From Alphaproteobacteria bacterium (GTDB lineage: Bacteria > Pseudomonadota > Alphaproteobacteria > Sphingomonadales > Emcibacteraceae): a stretch of DNA of 11,759 nt. Every line of letters begins with the position of its first letter. Position 1 is the stretch's first letter. Below are positions 1 to 5,846 of the stretch, piece by piece. Both the position numbers and the translations under genes were made by a program. The stretch spans positions 1 to 11,759 of the forward strand of contig JAUILB010000065.1 in the NCBI GenBank assembly GCA_030432815.1, given 5' to 3'. Under the pieces are notes generated by a model. It saw only the letters and a list, made by a program, of their open reading frames with translations, had not been told where the DNA came from and did no database searches.

Positions 1-1
1 G

Positions 2-229
2 TTCACTGTTGATGAAAGTATAGTCGGGTTAAGCGCACTCGGATGCTATCCGTCACATATGAATGAACCTGCAACAATAAACCGCATAGGCAATAATAGA
101 ATTGAAATACGCTTTTCAGACGCTTTTCCCTCCGGTCGTCACAGGATAAACTGCACTATGCCAGGCCCAGAGGGGCGCTGGTATTGGTTTGGATTACCAT
201 TCTTTAATTTGGCGGCTACGCCGGATTAG
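2..229 (+). CDS. C-terminal end of a probable polysaccharide deacetylase-family protein (partial)
   Basis: An open frame enters from the left edge and ends at a TAG (227-229), giving 75 residues and no start codon in the window. The fragment begins FTVDESIVGLSALG and carries RHRINCTMPGPEGRWYWFG near its end. From memory, a closely similar RxNCTxPGPxGRWxWxG tail ends many alphaproteobacterial polysaccharide deacetylase-family proteins, whose catalytic NodB-like domain lies further upstream. That domain is outside the window, so the assignment rests on the tail alone and could be wrong. The lone Cys and the Trp/Phe cluster suggest a small beta-rich C-terminal module. This is the only gene here on the plus strand. 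It converges on the Fe-S carrier gene, with one base between the two stop codons. Confidence 0.5.
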   Translation, partial: FTVDESIVGLSALGCYPSHMNEPATINRIGNNRIEIRFSDAFPSGRHRINCTMPGPEGRWYWFGLPFFNLAATPD

Positions 230-230
230 A

Positions 231-779
231 TTATTCAACGGGCTCAACGCTTTCCACTTCCGGAATGTAGTGCTTTAATAAATTTTGGATGCCATATTTA
301 AGTGTTGCTGTTGAACTTGGGCAGCCGGAACAGGCTCCTTGCATTCTTAAATAAACAATTCCGTCACGAAATCCGTGATAGGTTATATCGCCCCCATCAC
401 GGGCCACGGCGGGACGAACACGCGTATCCAAAAGTTCATTGATCTGCGCTACAATTTCCGGATCTGCACCATCATCAACAACTTCCGATGTGGCATTGCC
501 TGTTACAATCGGAAGACCTGCTGTATAATGTTCCATAATTGTGCCTAATACGGCAGGCTTCAAGTCATCCCAATCAGCACCGTCATTTTCAATTGTTATA
601 AAATCAGCACCCAGAAAAACAGCGGAAACGCCGTCAATATCAAACAGAACCTGCGCAAGCGGCGATACGCCCGCGTCATCCTTGTTTTCAAAAAACATAG
701 TGCCGGATTCCAAGACAACTTCACCGGGAATGAATTTTAATGTTGCTGGGTTTGGTGTTTGTTCGGTTTGAATAAACAT
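231..779 (-). CDS. NifU/Nfu-family iron-sulfur cluster carrier protein
   Basis: This 182-residue protein has the two-domain layout of alphaproteobacterial and mitochondrial Nfu proteins. An Nfu N-terminal domain occupies about residues 2-88 (QTEQTPNPATLKFIPG opening). A NifU C-terminal domain occupies about 108-178, with ARDGGDI and the cluster-binding CSGC motif (Cys150, Cys153). Family knowledge: such proteins hold a [4Fe-4S] cluster, bridged between two subunits through the CXXC pair, and deliver it to apo-enzymes in the cytoplasm. Both key cysteines are present and the length is normal. The ATG at 777-779 follows an AGGAAA Shine-Dalgarno (785-790) at 6 bp spacing, which supports this start. 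It is last in the minus-strand series, 76 bp after the universal stress gene, and probably shares its transcript at least in part. It could be named nfuA or nifU; the exact name varies between genomes. Confidence 0.93.
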   Translation of the reverse strand: MFIQTEQTPNPATLKFIPGEVVLESGTMFFENKDDAGVSPLAQVLFDIDGVSAVFLGADFITIENDGADWDDLKPAVLGTIMEHYTAGLPIVTGNATSEVVDDGADPEIVAQINELLDTRVRPAVARDGGDITYHGFRDGIVYLRMQGACSGCPSSTATLKYGIQNLLKHYIPEVESVEPVE

Positions 780-810
780 GCGATTTTCCTGACGATTAAT
801 TTCTAAATCT

Positions 811-839
811 TAAATAGTGTCTAAAGCATACTTATTCAA
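811..839 (-). promoter_or_regulatory. Weak sigma70-like promoter candidate ahead of the Fe-S carrier gene
   Basis: Read on the minus strand, TTGAAT (834-839) and TATTTA (811-816) are separated by 17 bp. Only four and three of six bases match the sigma70 consensus. It sits in the 76-bp gap between usp and the Nfu gene, about 30 bp before the start codon. It is a possible secondary promoter; co-transcription with usp is equally plausible. Confidence 0.25.
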
Positions 840-855
840 GTTTAGTAGCCTAAAT

Positions 856-1329
856 TTAAGCGAATTTGTCAATCTCTTCTTCTGTCATATTGCCTGGCAC
901 AACGAGCACTGGCATATGAAGTACATTTAGCAATACTTCCCGAAAACTTCTTATCAATGGTCCCGGATCACCGTCCACATCAGCACCAAGTACTAAAAGA
1001 TGGATATCACGATCTTCGGCAATAATTTCAGCAATAACTTCCTCCGGCTTTCCTTTGCGGATAACAGTTTCAGCGTCGAGCCCGGATATACGTTTAATTT
1101 CCTGAGCATAAGCGTCAATATGCTCCTGGGCTTCCTCTAACGCCTCTTCTTCCATTAGGTCTTTCACAGATGTCCAGTGTTGAAAGTCAGCCGGTGGAAT
1201 AATACGGAGCATAAGAATACTACCGCCTACCTTTTCTGCACGTTTAGCGGCAAGGCGCAACACCTTCATAAATTCCGGTGTTTCATCGGCGATAATTAAA
1301 AATTTCCATTTATTGTCCTGATCGGACAT
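856..1329 (-). CDS. Universal stress protein (UspA family)
   Basis: A 157-residue single Usp domain: first strand and loop KFLIIADETPEF (residues 9-20), second strand SILMLRIIPPAD (37-48), a long acidic helix rich in Glu (about 59-80), VIRKGKPEEVI (89-99), the core strand HLLVLGAD (110-117) and the final strand MPVLVVPG (139-146). Family knowledge: Usp proteins are small cytoplasmic stress proteins, usually dimers, some binding ATP. The usual G-x2-G-x9-G(S/T) nucleotide loop is not intact here: after Gly115 the spacing is GADVDGDPGP and no G(S/T) follows at the expected place. ATP binding is therefore uncertain. The ATG at 1327-1329 follows GAGGGG by 7 bp. A usp gene between trpS and an Nfu gene is a familiar alphaproteobacterial arrangement. 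The cellular role is unknown. Confidence 0.88.
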   Translation of the reverse strand: MSDQDNKWKFLIIADETPEFMKVLRLAAKRAEKVGGSILMLRIIPPADFQHWTSVKDLMEEEALEEAQEHIDAYAQEIKRISGLDAETVIRKGKPEEVIAEIIAEDRDIHLLVLGADVDGDPGPLIRSFREVLLNVLHMPVLVVPGNMTEEEIDKFA

Positions 1330-1347
1330 CGCTAAACCCCTCTTTAC

Positions 1348-1360
1348 CTGTTGCCAACAG
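1348..1360. promoter_or_regulatory. 13-bp palindrome at the predicted usp transcription start (operator candidate)
   Basis: The sequence ctgttg-c-caacag is a perfect inverted repeat with 6-bp arms and one central base. It begins one base downstream of the predicted TATAAT box of the usp promoter and so covers the expected start of transcription. A one-base loop cannot form a normal RNA hairpin, so a DNA site for a dimeric regulator is more likely than an attenuator. It could also be chance. No regulator is known to me for this site. Confidence 0.35.
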
Positions 1361-1361
1361 C

Positions 1362-1390
1362 ATTATATTTATTATTTTTCGGATCGTCAT
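1362..1390 (-). promoter_or_regulatory. Sigma70-like promoter for usp (and probably the Fe-S carrier gene)
   Basis: On the minus strand a perfect TATAAT box (1362-1367) lies 17 bp from ATGACG (1385-1390), which matches four of six -35 bases including the TGAC core. Transcription would start near 1355, leaving a leader of about 25 nt that carries the GAGGGG ribosome binding site. The element sits in the gap between the DUF2333 gene and usp. This is the best promoter match in the window by eye. Confidence 0.5.
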
Positions 1391-1426
1391 ACTGCCATTC
1401 ATCAACTCTATTTGGCAAGACTATAA

Positions 1427-2383
1427 TTACTTCAACAGAATATTGGTAATTTCCTTTAACTGGGTCCTGGCACGAAGCAGGTAGAACCCCTGGGCAGCTA
1501 AATGATTGTGAAACAACAAACCATCAACCTCGCAGTTGGAAACGATCAGGGGGTCCATCTCTATTATGGAATTAAACGATGCTTCCATTTCGTCCCAGAT
1601 ACTAGCTATATCACGTGACGCAACCACGGCTTCAAAATCTTTTCTCAGTCCCTGTAATATTAATCTGTATGCGTATGCCTGACCTTTTACATTAAAAAAC
1701 AAATCATCCGCACCAAAATCAAACATACACCCAAACCCGTCCTGTATATATACGTCTATGCTTGCCGACGACGTTCCAATATCCAGAGAAATACGGTCCA
1801 GCGTAGCGAGCAAATTATCTGCCCGCTTTTCAAATACAGCATTGCCGCGTGCAAGCCTTTCATTATAAACGATAAGCTGGTTCATCGCCTTGATATATTG
1901 CTGTTCAGATGTGGAAACAGGCATAAGTGATGTCGATGGATTCCACCACCAGATATCACCTGAATATTGCAATAGCCCCGATACTTCCTGAAGATCAGGA
2001 TCAACGCTGCTTGAACCGCGGGTACGACCAAGCTGATCAACAAGTTCATAACTAAAACGGGCAATTGCTGAAATTATACCCGTCTGGAAGTTTGACATAT
2101 TATCAAGAAAGTAACCTGGCTTAAAAAATGGATCGTTTGATACCCATCCATTTTGTTCAACTTCACGTTCGATTAATGCAATGCTTACCGCAACTGCGTT
2201 GCTGCCTCTTGTGGAATTCTGTGGCCCAAAGTCCGGGTCGTCATTCACTGTATGGATCATCAGCATACCAGCCGGATAATAAAGTAATAACAAGACAAAA
2301 AAGCCAATTAAAATACGCTTTAACACCTTGCCGCTTATACTTTCTCTAAGCCAGTATCCAATGTCTTTGATGGTTTCCCACAT
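1427..2383 (-). CDS. DUF2333 family membrane-anchored protein
   Basis: A 318-residue protein that I recognise as DUF2333. One hydrophobic segment lies at about residues 23-43 after a short N-terminus (KRILIGFFVLLLLYYPAGM). The remainder should lie on one side of the inner membrane, probably the periplasm. Conserved-looking stretches follow the anchor: GSNAVAVSIALIEREV (60-75), NGWVSNDPFF (78-87), the DQLGRTRGSSSVDPDLQ region (116-132) and WWWNPSTSLMP (145-155). Two cysteines (219, 284) could form a disulfide if periplasmic. Length appears full. No catalytic motif is visible and the family has no established function that I know of. The ATG at 2381-2383 is preceded by a GGGACGGAC stretch that is only a moderate ribosome binding site. 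It lies between the DUF4136 lipoprotein and usp, with a likely promoter of its own, which hints at an envelope role. That is inference. Confidence 0.85.
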   Translation of the reverse strand: MWETIKDIGYWLRESISGKVLKRILIGFFVLLLLYYPAGMLMIHTVNDDPDFGPQNSTRGSNAVAVSIALIEREVEQNGWVSNDPFFKPGYFLDNMSNFQTGIISAIARFSYELVDQLGRTRGSSSVDPDLQEVSGLLQYSGDIWWWNPSTSLMPVSTSEQQYIKAMNQLIVYNERLARGNAVFEKRADNLLATLDRISLDIGTSSASIDVYIQDGFGCMFDFGADDLFFNVKGQAYAYRLILQGLRKDFEAVVASRDIASIWDEMEASFNSIIEMDPLIVSNCEVDGLLFHNHLAAQGFYLLRARTQLKEITNILLK

Positions 2384-2408
2384 AGTCCGTCCCGCACAAA
2401 TATTATTT

Positions 2409-2436
2409 ATTATAAATGGCGATTACATTTGGACAA
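2409..2436 (-). promoter_or_regulatory. Sigma70-like promoter candidate for the DUF2333 gene
   Basis: On the minus strand TTGTCC (2431-2436, four of six -35 bases) is followed after 16 bp by a perfect TATAAT (2409-2414). Transcription would begin about 19 bp before the DUF2333 start codon. The element occupies the 77-bp gap after the DUF4136 gene, in an AT-rich stretch where chance TATAAT matches are more likely, so confidence is moderate. Confidence 0.42.
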
Positions 2437-2460
2437 TTCAAGCCCAAAACCGAACGGAGA

Positions 2461-3147
2461 TTAACTTTCTGGAATTTCTACAGAAATACGTTCAGAGGAT
2501 CCGCTTTCGCCAGGAAAATTAGTAAAAAATGCTTGAACCATGTATGGCATAACTTCATGGAGATTGCTATTACGTCCAACACTTTGCACTTCGCCTTCAT
2601 AAAGATTAAGCGCACCATCCCTGTTTGGTTTTATGACCATCTTTAAATGACGCGTATAATTTGTATAGGTACGAACAGACGGTGCCATTCCGAGCGGATA
2701 ATAGCCAAAAGGATCCCAATAAGCAGGATGATAAAAAGCACTTCGATAATAATATGGGCTATAATAGCCATACCATGGACGATAAAAGCGGCTATAATAC
2801 CCGCCGTAGTAGCCACCATAATATCCCATACCAATCATAGACGGTGATACCCTTGTAACCTGCTTGCCATCATCAACGCCGAATTCCAGCTCTACTATAA
2901 GATCAGGTTCTTCACCATTGGCAGGAACATAACCAAATCGTCCGAGTTCATTACCGACCAAAGCAGCATAATTCGCAAACTCCAGACTTCCATTATATGC
3001 AGGGTCCATCGGTACAATCGCAATTTTTTCACCATTCGGCTGGGGCAACTGGTGAAAACGTGATACATTACTGCGGATTGACTGTGTACAAGACGCGAGC
3101 AAAGCAACAAGTGCTATCGAAATGATAAAATTATAAATTTTTCCCAT
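2461..3147 (-). CDS. DUF4136-type lipoprotein with a tyrosine/glycine-rich segment
   Basis: The 228-residue product starts with a lipoprotein signal: MGK, a hydrophobic stretch, then lipobox LASC with Cys20 as the lipidated residue. Thr at +2 gives no inner-membrane retention signal, so outer-membrane anchoring is expected. The body resembles DUF4136: KIAIVPMDPAYNGSLEFANYA near 41-61, NELGRFGYVP at 66-75, PDLIVELEFGVDDG at 81-94, and a second half with HLKMVIKP and LYEGEVQSVGRNSNLHEVMPYMVQAFF. Between the halves, residues 106-153 hold 17 tyrosines among Gly, Pro, Phe and Trp, including repeated GGYY units. Function is unknown; the family is thought to be envelope-associated. The ATG (3145-3147) follows an AAGG (3155-3158) at 7 bp. 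It lies 61 bp after trpS, and no separate promoter was convincing, so it may be co-transcribed with trpS. Confidence 0.82.
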   Translation of the reverse strand: MGKIYNFIISIALVALLASCTQSIRSNVSRFHQLPQPNGEKIAIVPMDPAYNGSLEFANYAALVGNELGRFGYVPANGEEPDLIVELEFGVDDGKQVTRVSPSMIGMGYYGGYYGGYYSRFYRPWYGYYSPYYYRSAFYHPAYWDPFGYYPLGMAPSVRTYTNYTRHLKMVIKPNRDGALNLYEGEVQSVGRNSNLHEVMPYMVQAFFTNFPGESGSSERISVEIPES

Positions 3148-3196
3148 AACTCCACCTTACCTTATATACCCCTCACAGTTCAAATATTACTTCATC

Positions 3197-3209
3197 ATTA
3201 TGGCATAAT
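3197..3209. repeat. 13-bp palindrome at the trpS stop codon
   Basis: The sequence attatg-g-cataat is a perfect inverted repeat with 6-bp arms around one central base. Its last base overlaps the trpS TGA stop (3209-3211), and it stands about 50 bp ahead of the DUF4136 start. The arms are AT-rich, the loop is too short for a hairpin, and no T-run follows on the minus strand, so it is not an intrinsic terminator. A protein binding site or chance are the remaining options. Confidence 0.25.
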
Positions 3210-4219
3210 CAGGGCCGAAGAAAACCCACAATTTCGTGAACCTGATCAAGTATTGGTGATGCCATCCTGTTGGCGTTCACCGCTCCTTCTCTTAATATAC
3301 CATCCAAATAAGCTGTGTCATCCATCATCCGGCTCATTTCTTCCGTGATTGGGCCCAAAACGGAAACGCTTAAATCGGCTAAATCGTTTTTAAAATCCGC
3401 AAACCCTTTACCTTCATATTCGATACATATATCGGATGCATCACGGTTGCTAAGGGCAGCGAATATATTAACCAAATTCTTTGCTTCTGCACGGTTTTCA
3501 AGTGCTTCAACACTGCCCGGTAAAGGTTCACTATCCGTGCGCGCTTTTCTGATTTTTTTGGCAATCAGATCGCGATCATCGGTAAGATTAATCCGGCTGT
3601 TTTCTGATGGGTCTGATTTTGACATTTTAGCAGTCCCATCGCGCAAAGACATGACGCGTGTTGCCGCACCAAAAATAAGCGGTTCAACTTCCGGAAAAAA
3701 ATCGACACCATAATCGCTATTAAATTTTTGTGCAATATCACGGGTTAGCTCCAGATGCTGTTTCTGATCTGCTCCTACAGGAACATGTGTTGCCAGATAA
3801 GCAAGGATATCTGCCGCCATCAGATCCGGATAGACATATAACCCAACGCTTGCACGTTCCTTATGTTTTCCGGCTTTCTCTTTAAATTGGGTCATCCGGT
3901 TTAACCAGCCCATCCGGGCAACACAGTTAAAAATCCATGCAAGTTCTGCATGAGCCGGCACCTGACTTTGGTTAAAAATAATGCTTTTTTTAGGATCAAC
4001 TCCACTGGCTATCATACCTGCAGCTACTTCCCTTGTCGCATTCCTAAGAACATCTGGTTCCTGCCATGTGGTAATTGCATGAAGATCAACTACACAGAAA
4101 ATAGTTTCATATTTATCCTGAAGTCCAACCCAATTTTTGATAGCACCTAAATAATTACCAAGTGTCAGATTTCCTGATGGTTGAACACCGGAAAAAACAC
4201 GTTGCTTGAAATCTGTCAT
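3209..4219 (-). CDS. trpS: Tryptophanyl-tRNA synthetase
   Basis: TrpS charges tRNA-Trp with tryptophan at the expense of ATP. It is a cytoplasmic class I aminoacyl-tRNA synthetase. With the start chosen here (336 residues, normal for bacterial TrpS) the Rossmann fold opens with FSGVQPSGNLTLGNYLGA; TLGN at 19-22 stands for the HIGH signature. The KMSKS loop is exact at 198-202 (AKMSKSDPSE). The tryptophan-pocket region around residues 128-152 (YVYPDLMAADILAY, then VPVGADQKQHLE) is intact. An in-frame ATG nine codons upstream (4244-4246) would give 345 residues. It has its AAAGGG only about one base away, whereas the chosen ATG has AAAGGA at 6 bp and matches where the family usually begins. The gene follows murJ by 81 bp with a possible promoter in between. 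Confidence 0.97.
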   Translation of the reverse strand: MTDFKQRVFSGVQPSGNLTLGNYLGAIKNWVGLQDKYETIFCVVDLHAITTWQEPDVLRNATREVAAGMIASGVDPKKSIIFNQSQVPAHAELAWIFNCVARMGWLNRMTQFKEKAGKHKERASVGLYVYPDLMAADILAYLATHVPVGADQKQHLELTRDIAQKFNSDYGVDFFPEVEPLIFGAATRVMSLRDGTAKMSKSDPSENSRINLTDDRDLIAKKIRKARTDSEPLPGSVEALENRAEAKNLVNIFAALSNRDASDICIEYEGKGFADFKNDLADLSVSVLGPITEEMSRMMDDTAYLDGILREGAVNANRMASPILDQVHEIVGFLRP

Positions 4220-4225
4220 TCTTAT

Positions 4226-4231
4226 TCCTTT
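4226..4231 (-). promoter_or_regulatory. Ribosome binding site that decides the trpS start
   Basis: Minus-strand AAAGGA ends 6 bp before the ATG at 4217-4219. The rival in-frame ATG at 4244-4246 has its purine run only about one base upstream, which is too close for efficient initiation. This favours the shorter, 336-residue TrpS. Confidence 0.65.
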
Positions 4232-4269
4232 GAGTATTTTGGACATACCCTTTAGTTTTCAATTATCGT

Positions 4270-4300
4270 TCTATATGGCGGGGAATTTTATCCGGGTCAA
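4270..4300 (-). promoter_or_regulatory. Possible promoter for trpS
   Basis: Directly after the murJ stop codon the minus strand reads TTGACC (4295-4300), five of six -35 bases. The -10 is ambiguous: TATAGA (4270-4275) lies 19 bp away, CATATA (4272-4277) lies 17 bp away. A GATAAT lies a little further down without a good -35 partner. The strong -35 and its position in the gap support a promoter, but spacing is not ideal. Confidence 0.35.
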
Positions 4301-5845
4301 CTATCTCTTGGAAAATAGAGCCTTGAGTTCTTCTTTTTTTACTGTTTTGGTAATAAAAGTGGCAATCAGATAAGAACCAAGCCCAGTGACGACAAGTATT
4401 GTCAATCCAATAAGCTGTTCCAAGCCATTCCCGTCTATCAATGAACGGGTATATTTTTGCATCTGCCAGACACACACACCCATAACAATACTGCATATAA
4501 TATATTTACCCAGTCTTATGCTTAAGGGCCATTCAATCCGATAATGTCCCCTCATTATAAGCCCGATTGAAAGCATCAACACATTTACCCAGGCAGAAAT
4601 CGCTGTCGCCATTGCAAGGCCAACATGTGCAAAATATTGCATAAGTATCAAATTAAGCCCAACATTTACAAAAAGGGCAACAATGGCAAATTTAAGAGGG
4701 GTTTTTGTATCTCCTCTGGCGAAATATCCGGGCACAAAAACTTTGGCGAGAACATATGCTGGTAGCCCAAATGCATAAGCCGCTAGAGTAAGTGATGTTT
4801 GTGTTGTTGCAACAGATGTAAAATTATTTCGTTCAAACAACACATGAATAAGCTCCCCGGGAACAATGACGAAGGCTACTGCTGCGGGAACCGTAAAAAA
4901 TAATCCCATTTCTATAGCCTGGTTTTGGCTTTTTATCACCTGTTCTTCATTACCGCTCGCGATACTGCGAGACAGTAATGGCAACAATACAGTACCAAGC
5001 GCAACGCCGATCACACCAATTGGCAACTGATTAAGGCGATCCGCATAATAAAGGTATGACATAGATGCATCAGGAAGGTATGACGCTATAATCATATCCA
5101 ATAGCAAATTTAACTGAACAACACCTGCGCCAAGTGCCGCTGGCCACATAATGATAAGCAGTTTCTTTACTTTTGGTGTTAATTTCGGGGGTTTTATCCG
5201 AATACGGAAGCCAGCTTTATAGCACGCATAAAAAAGAAAAATAACCTGCAAAATACCTGCAATACTTACCGCAATCGCCAGCGTATGTGCTGGCGTTTCA
5301 AGAATTTCAGAGGCAAATACCAATGCGGATATCAGGCATAAATTCAGGATGATTGGTGCCGCCGCCGTTTCTGCAAACCTTCCAAGAGAATTTAATATTC
5401 CCGCAAGCAATGAAACCAATGAAATAAATAATATAAATGGAAACGTAAAACGCGTAAGCGTGACAGCAAGCGCAAATTTTGCATCATCATCTGTAAAACC
5501 GTTAGCCATCACAAAAATGAGTGCAGGTGTAAATATTTCAATAAGCGCCACAAACAGAAGCAATGTAATCGCCAGACACGAAAATGCTTCTTCAGCAAAA
5601 TTTATTGCTTCTTCTTTCCCATCTTTTTCCAGGGTAGTCGAAAAAATAGGTACAAATGATGCACTAAATGCACCCTCTGCAAAAAGGCGGCGAAAAAAAT
5701 TTGGAAGTTTGAAGGCAACCACAAAACAATCAGTTATAGTTCCGGCCCCCAGAACCGCAGCCATAAGAATATCACGTATAAAACCCAGAATACGGCTTAT
5801 CATCGTGAAACTTCCAAAAATAGCAGTGGATTTTATCATCGACAT
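4301..5845 (-). CDS. murJ: Lipid II flippase MurJ (MviN family)
   Basis: MurJ moves lipid-linked peptidoglycan precursor (lipid II) across the inner membrane, the step between MurG synthesis and periplasmic polymerisation. The 514-residue product is of normal length and strongly hydrophobic throughout, as expected for the 14-helix MOP-superfamily fold. The N-terminus aligns without gaps to Escherichia coli MurJ as I recall it: SRILGFIRD and VAFKLPNFFRRLFAEGAF put arginines at 18, 24 and 52 and Asp at 39, the positions reported as important in the central cavity. The start ATG (5843-5845) comes one base after the glnD stop, with AAGGGTGG about 9 bp upstream inside the end of glnD, so translation is probably coupled. 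A second ATG two codons later is possible but less well placed. It is probably co-transcribed with mutS and glnD. Confidence 0.97.
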   Translation of the reverse strand: MSMIKSTAIFGSFTMISRILGFIRDILMAAVLGAGTITDCFVVAFKLPNFFRRLFAEGAFSASFVPIFSTTLEKDGKEEAINFAEEAFSCLAITLLLFVALIEIFTPALIFVMANGFTDDDAKFALAVTLTRFTFPFILFISLVSLLAGILNSLGRFAETAAAPIILNLCLISALVFASEILETPAHTLAIAVSIAGILQVIFLFYACYKAGFRIRIKPPKLTPKVKKLLIIMWPAALGAGVVQLNLLLDMIIASYLPDASMSYLYYADRLNQLPIGVIGVALGTVLLPLLSRSIASGNEEQVIKSQNQAIEMGLFFTVPAAVAFVIVPGELIHVLFERNNFTSVATTQTSLTLAAYAFGLPAYVLAKVFVPGYFARGDTKTPLKFAIVALFVNVGLNLILMQYFAHVGLAMATAISAWVNVLMLSIGLIMRGHYRIEWPLSIRLGKYIICSIVMGVCVWQMQKYTRSLIDGNGLEQLIGLTILVVTGLGSYLIATFITKTVKKEELKALFSKR

Positions 5846-5846
5846 A

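Noticed and set aside
213..223. cggc-tac-gccg hairpin near the convergent gene ends, as a terminator
   Set aside because: The stem has only four pairs, lies inside the plus-strand coding sequence, and no T-run follows on either strand.
1393..1417. tgcca/tggca inverted repeat after the DUF2333 gene, as a terminator
   Set aside because: Five-base arms around a 15-base loop with no following T-run give no convincing intrinsic terminator.
2740..2830. Tandem DNA repeat or CRISPR-like array in the lipoprotein gene
   Set aside because: The repetition comes from Tyr/Gly codons in a continuous reading frame; units are short and imperfect, with no spacer structure.
3148..3208. Separate promoter for the DUF4136 gene, based on a TATATAAG stretch
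   Set aside because: No acceptable -35 lies at 16-18 bp, and transcription would start nearly at the ribosome binding site.
3315..3713. Plus-strand open frame (132 codons) opposite trpS
   Set aside because: It is antisense to conserved TrpS sequence including the KMSKS region and shows shadow-type composition, with no family resemblance.
4220..4246. Longer trpS reading with nine extra N-terminal residues
   Set aside because: The upstream ATG is only about one base from its purine run, while the ATG at 4217-4219 has AAAGGA at 6 bp and gives the family's usual N-terminus.
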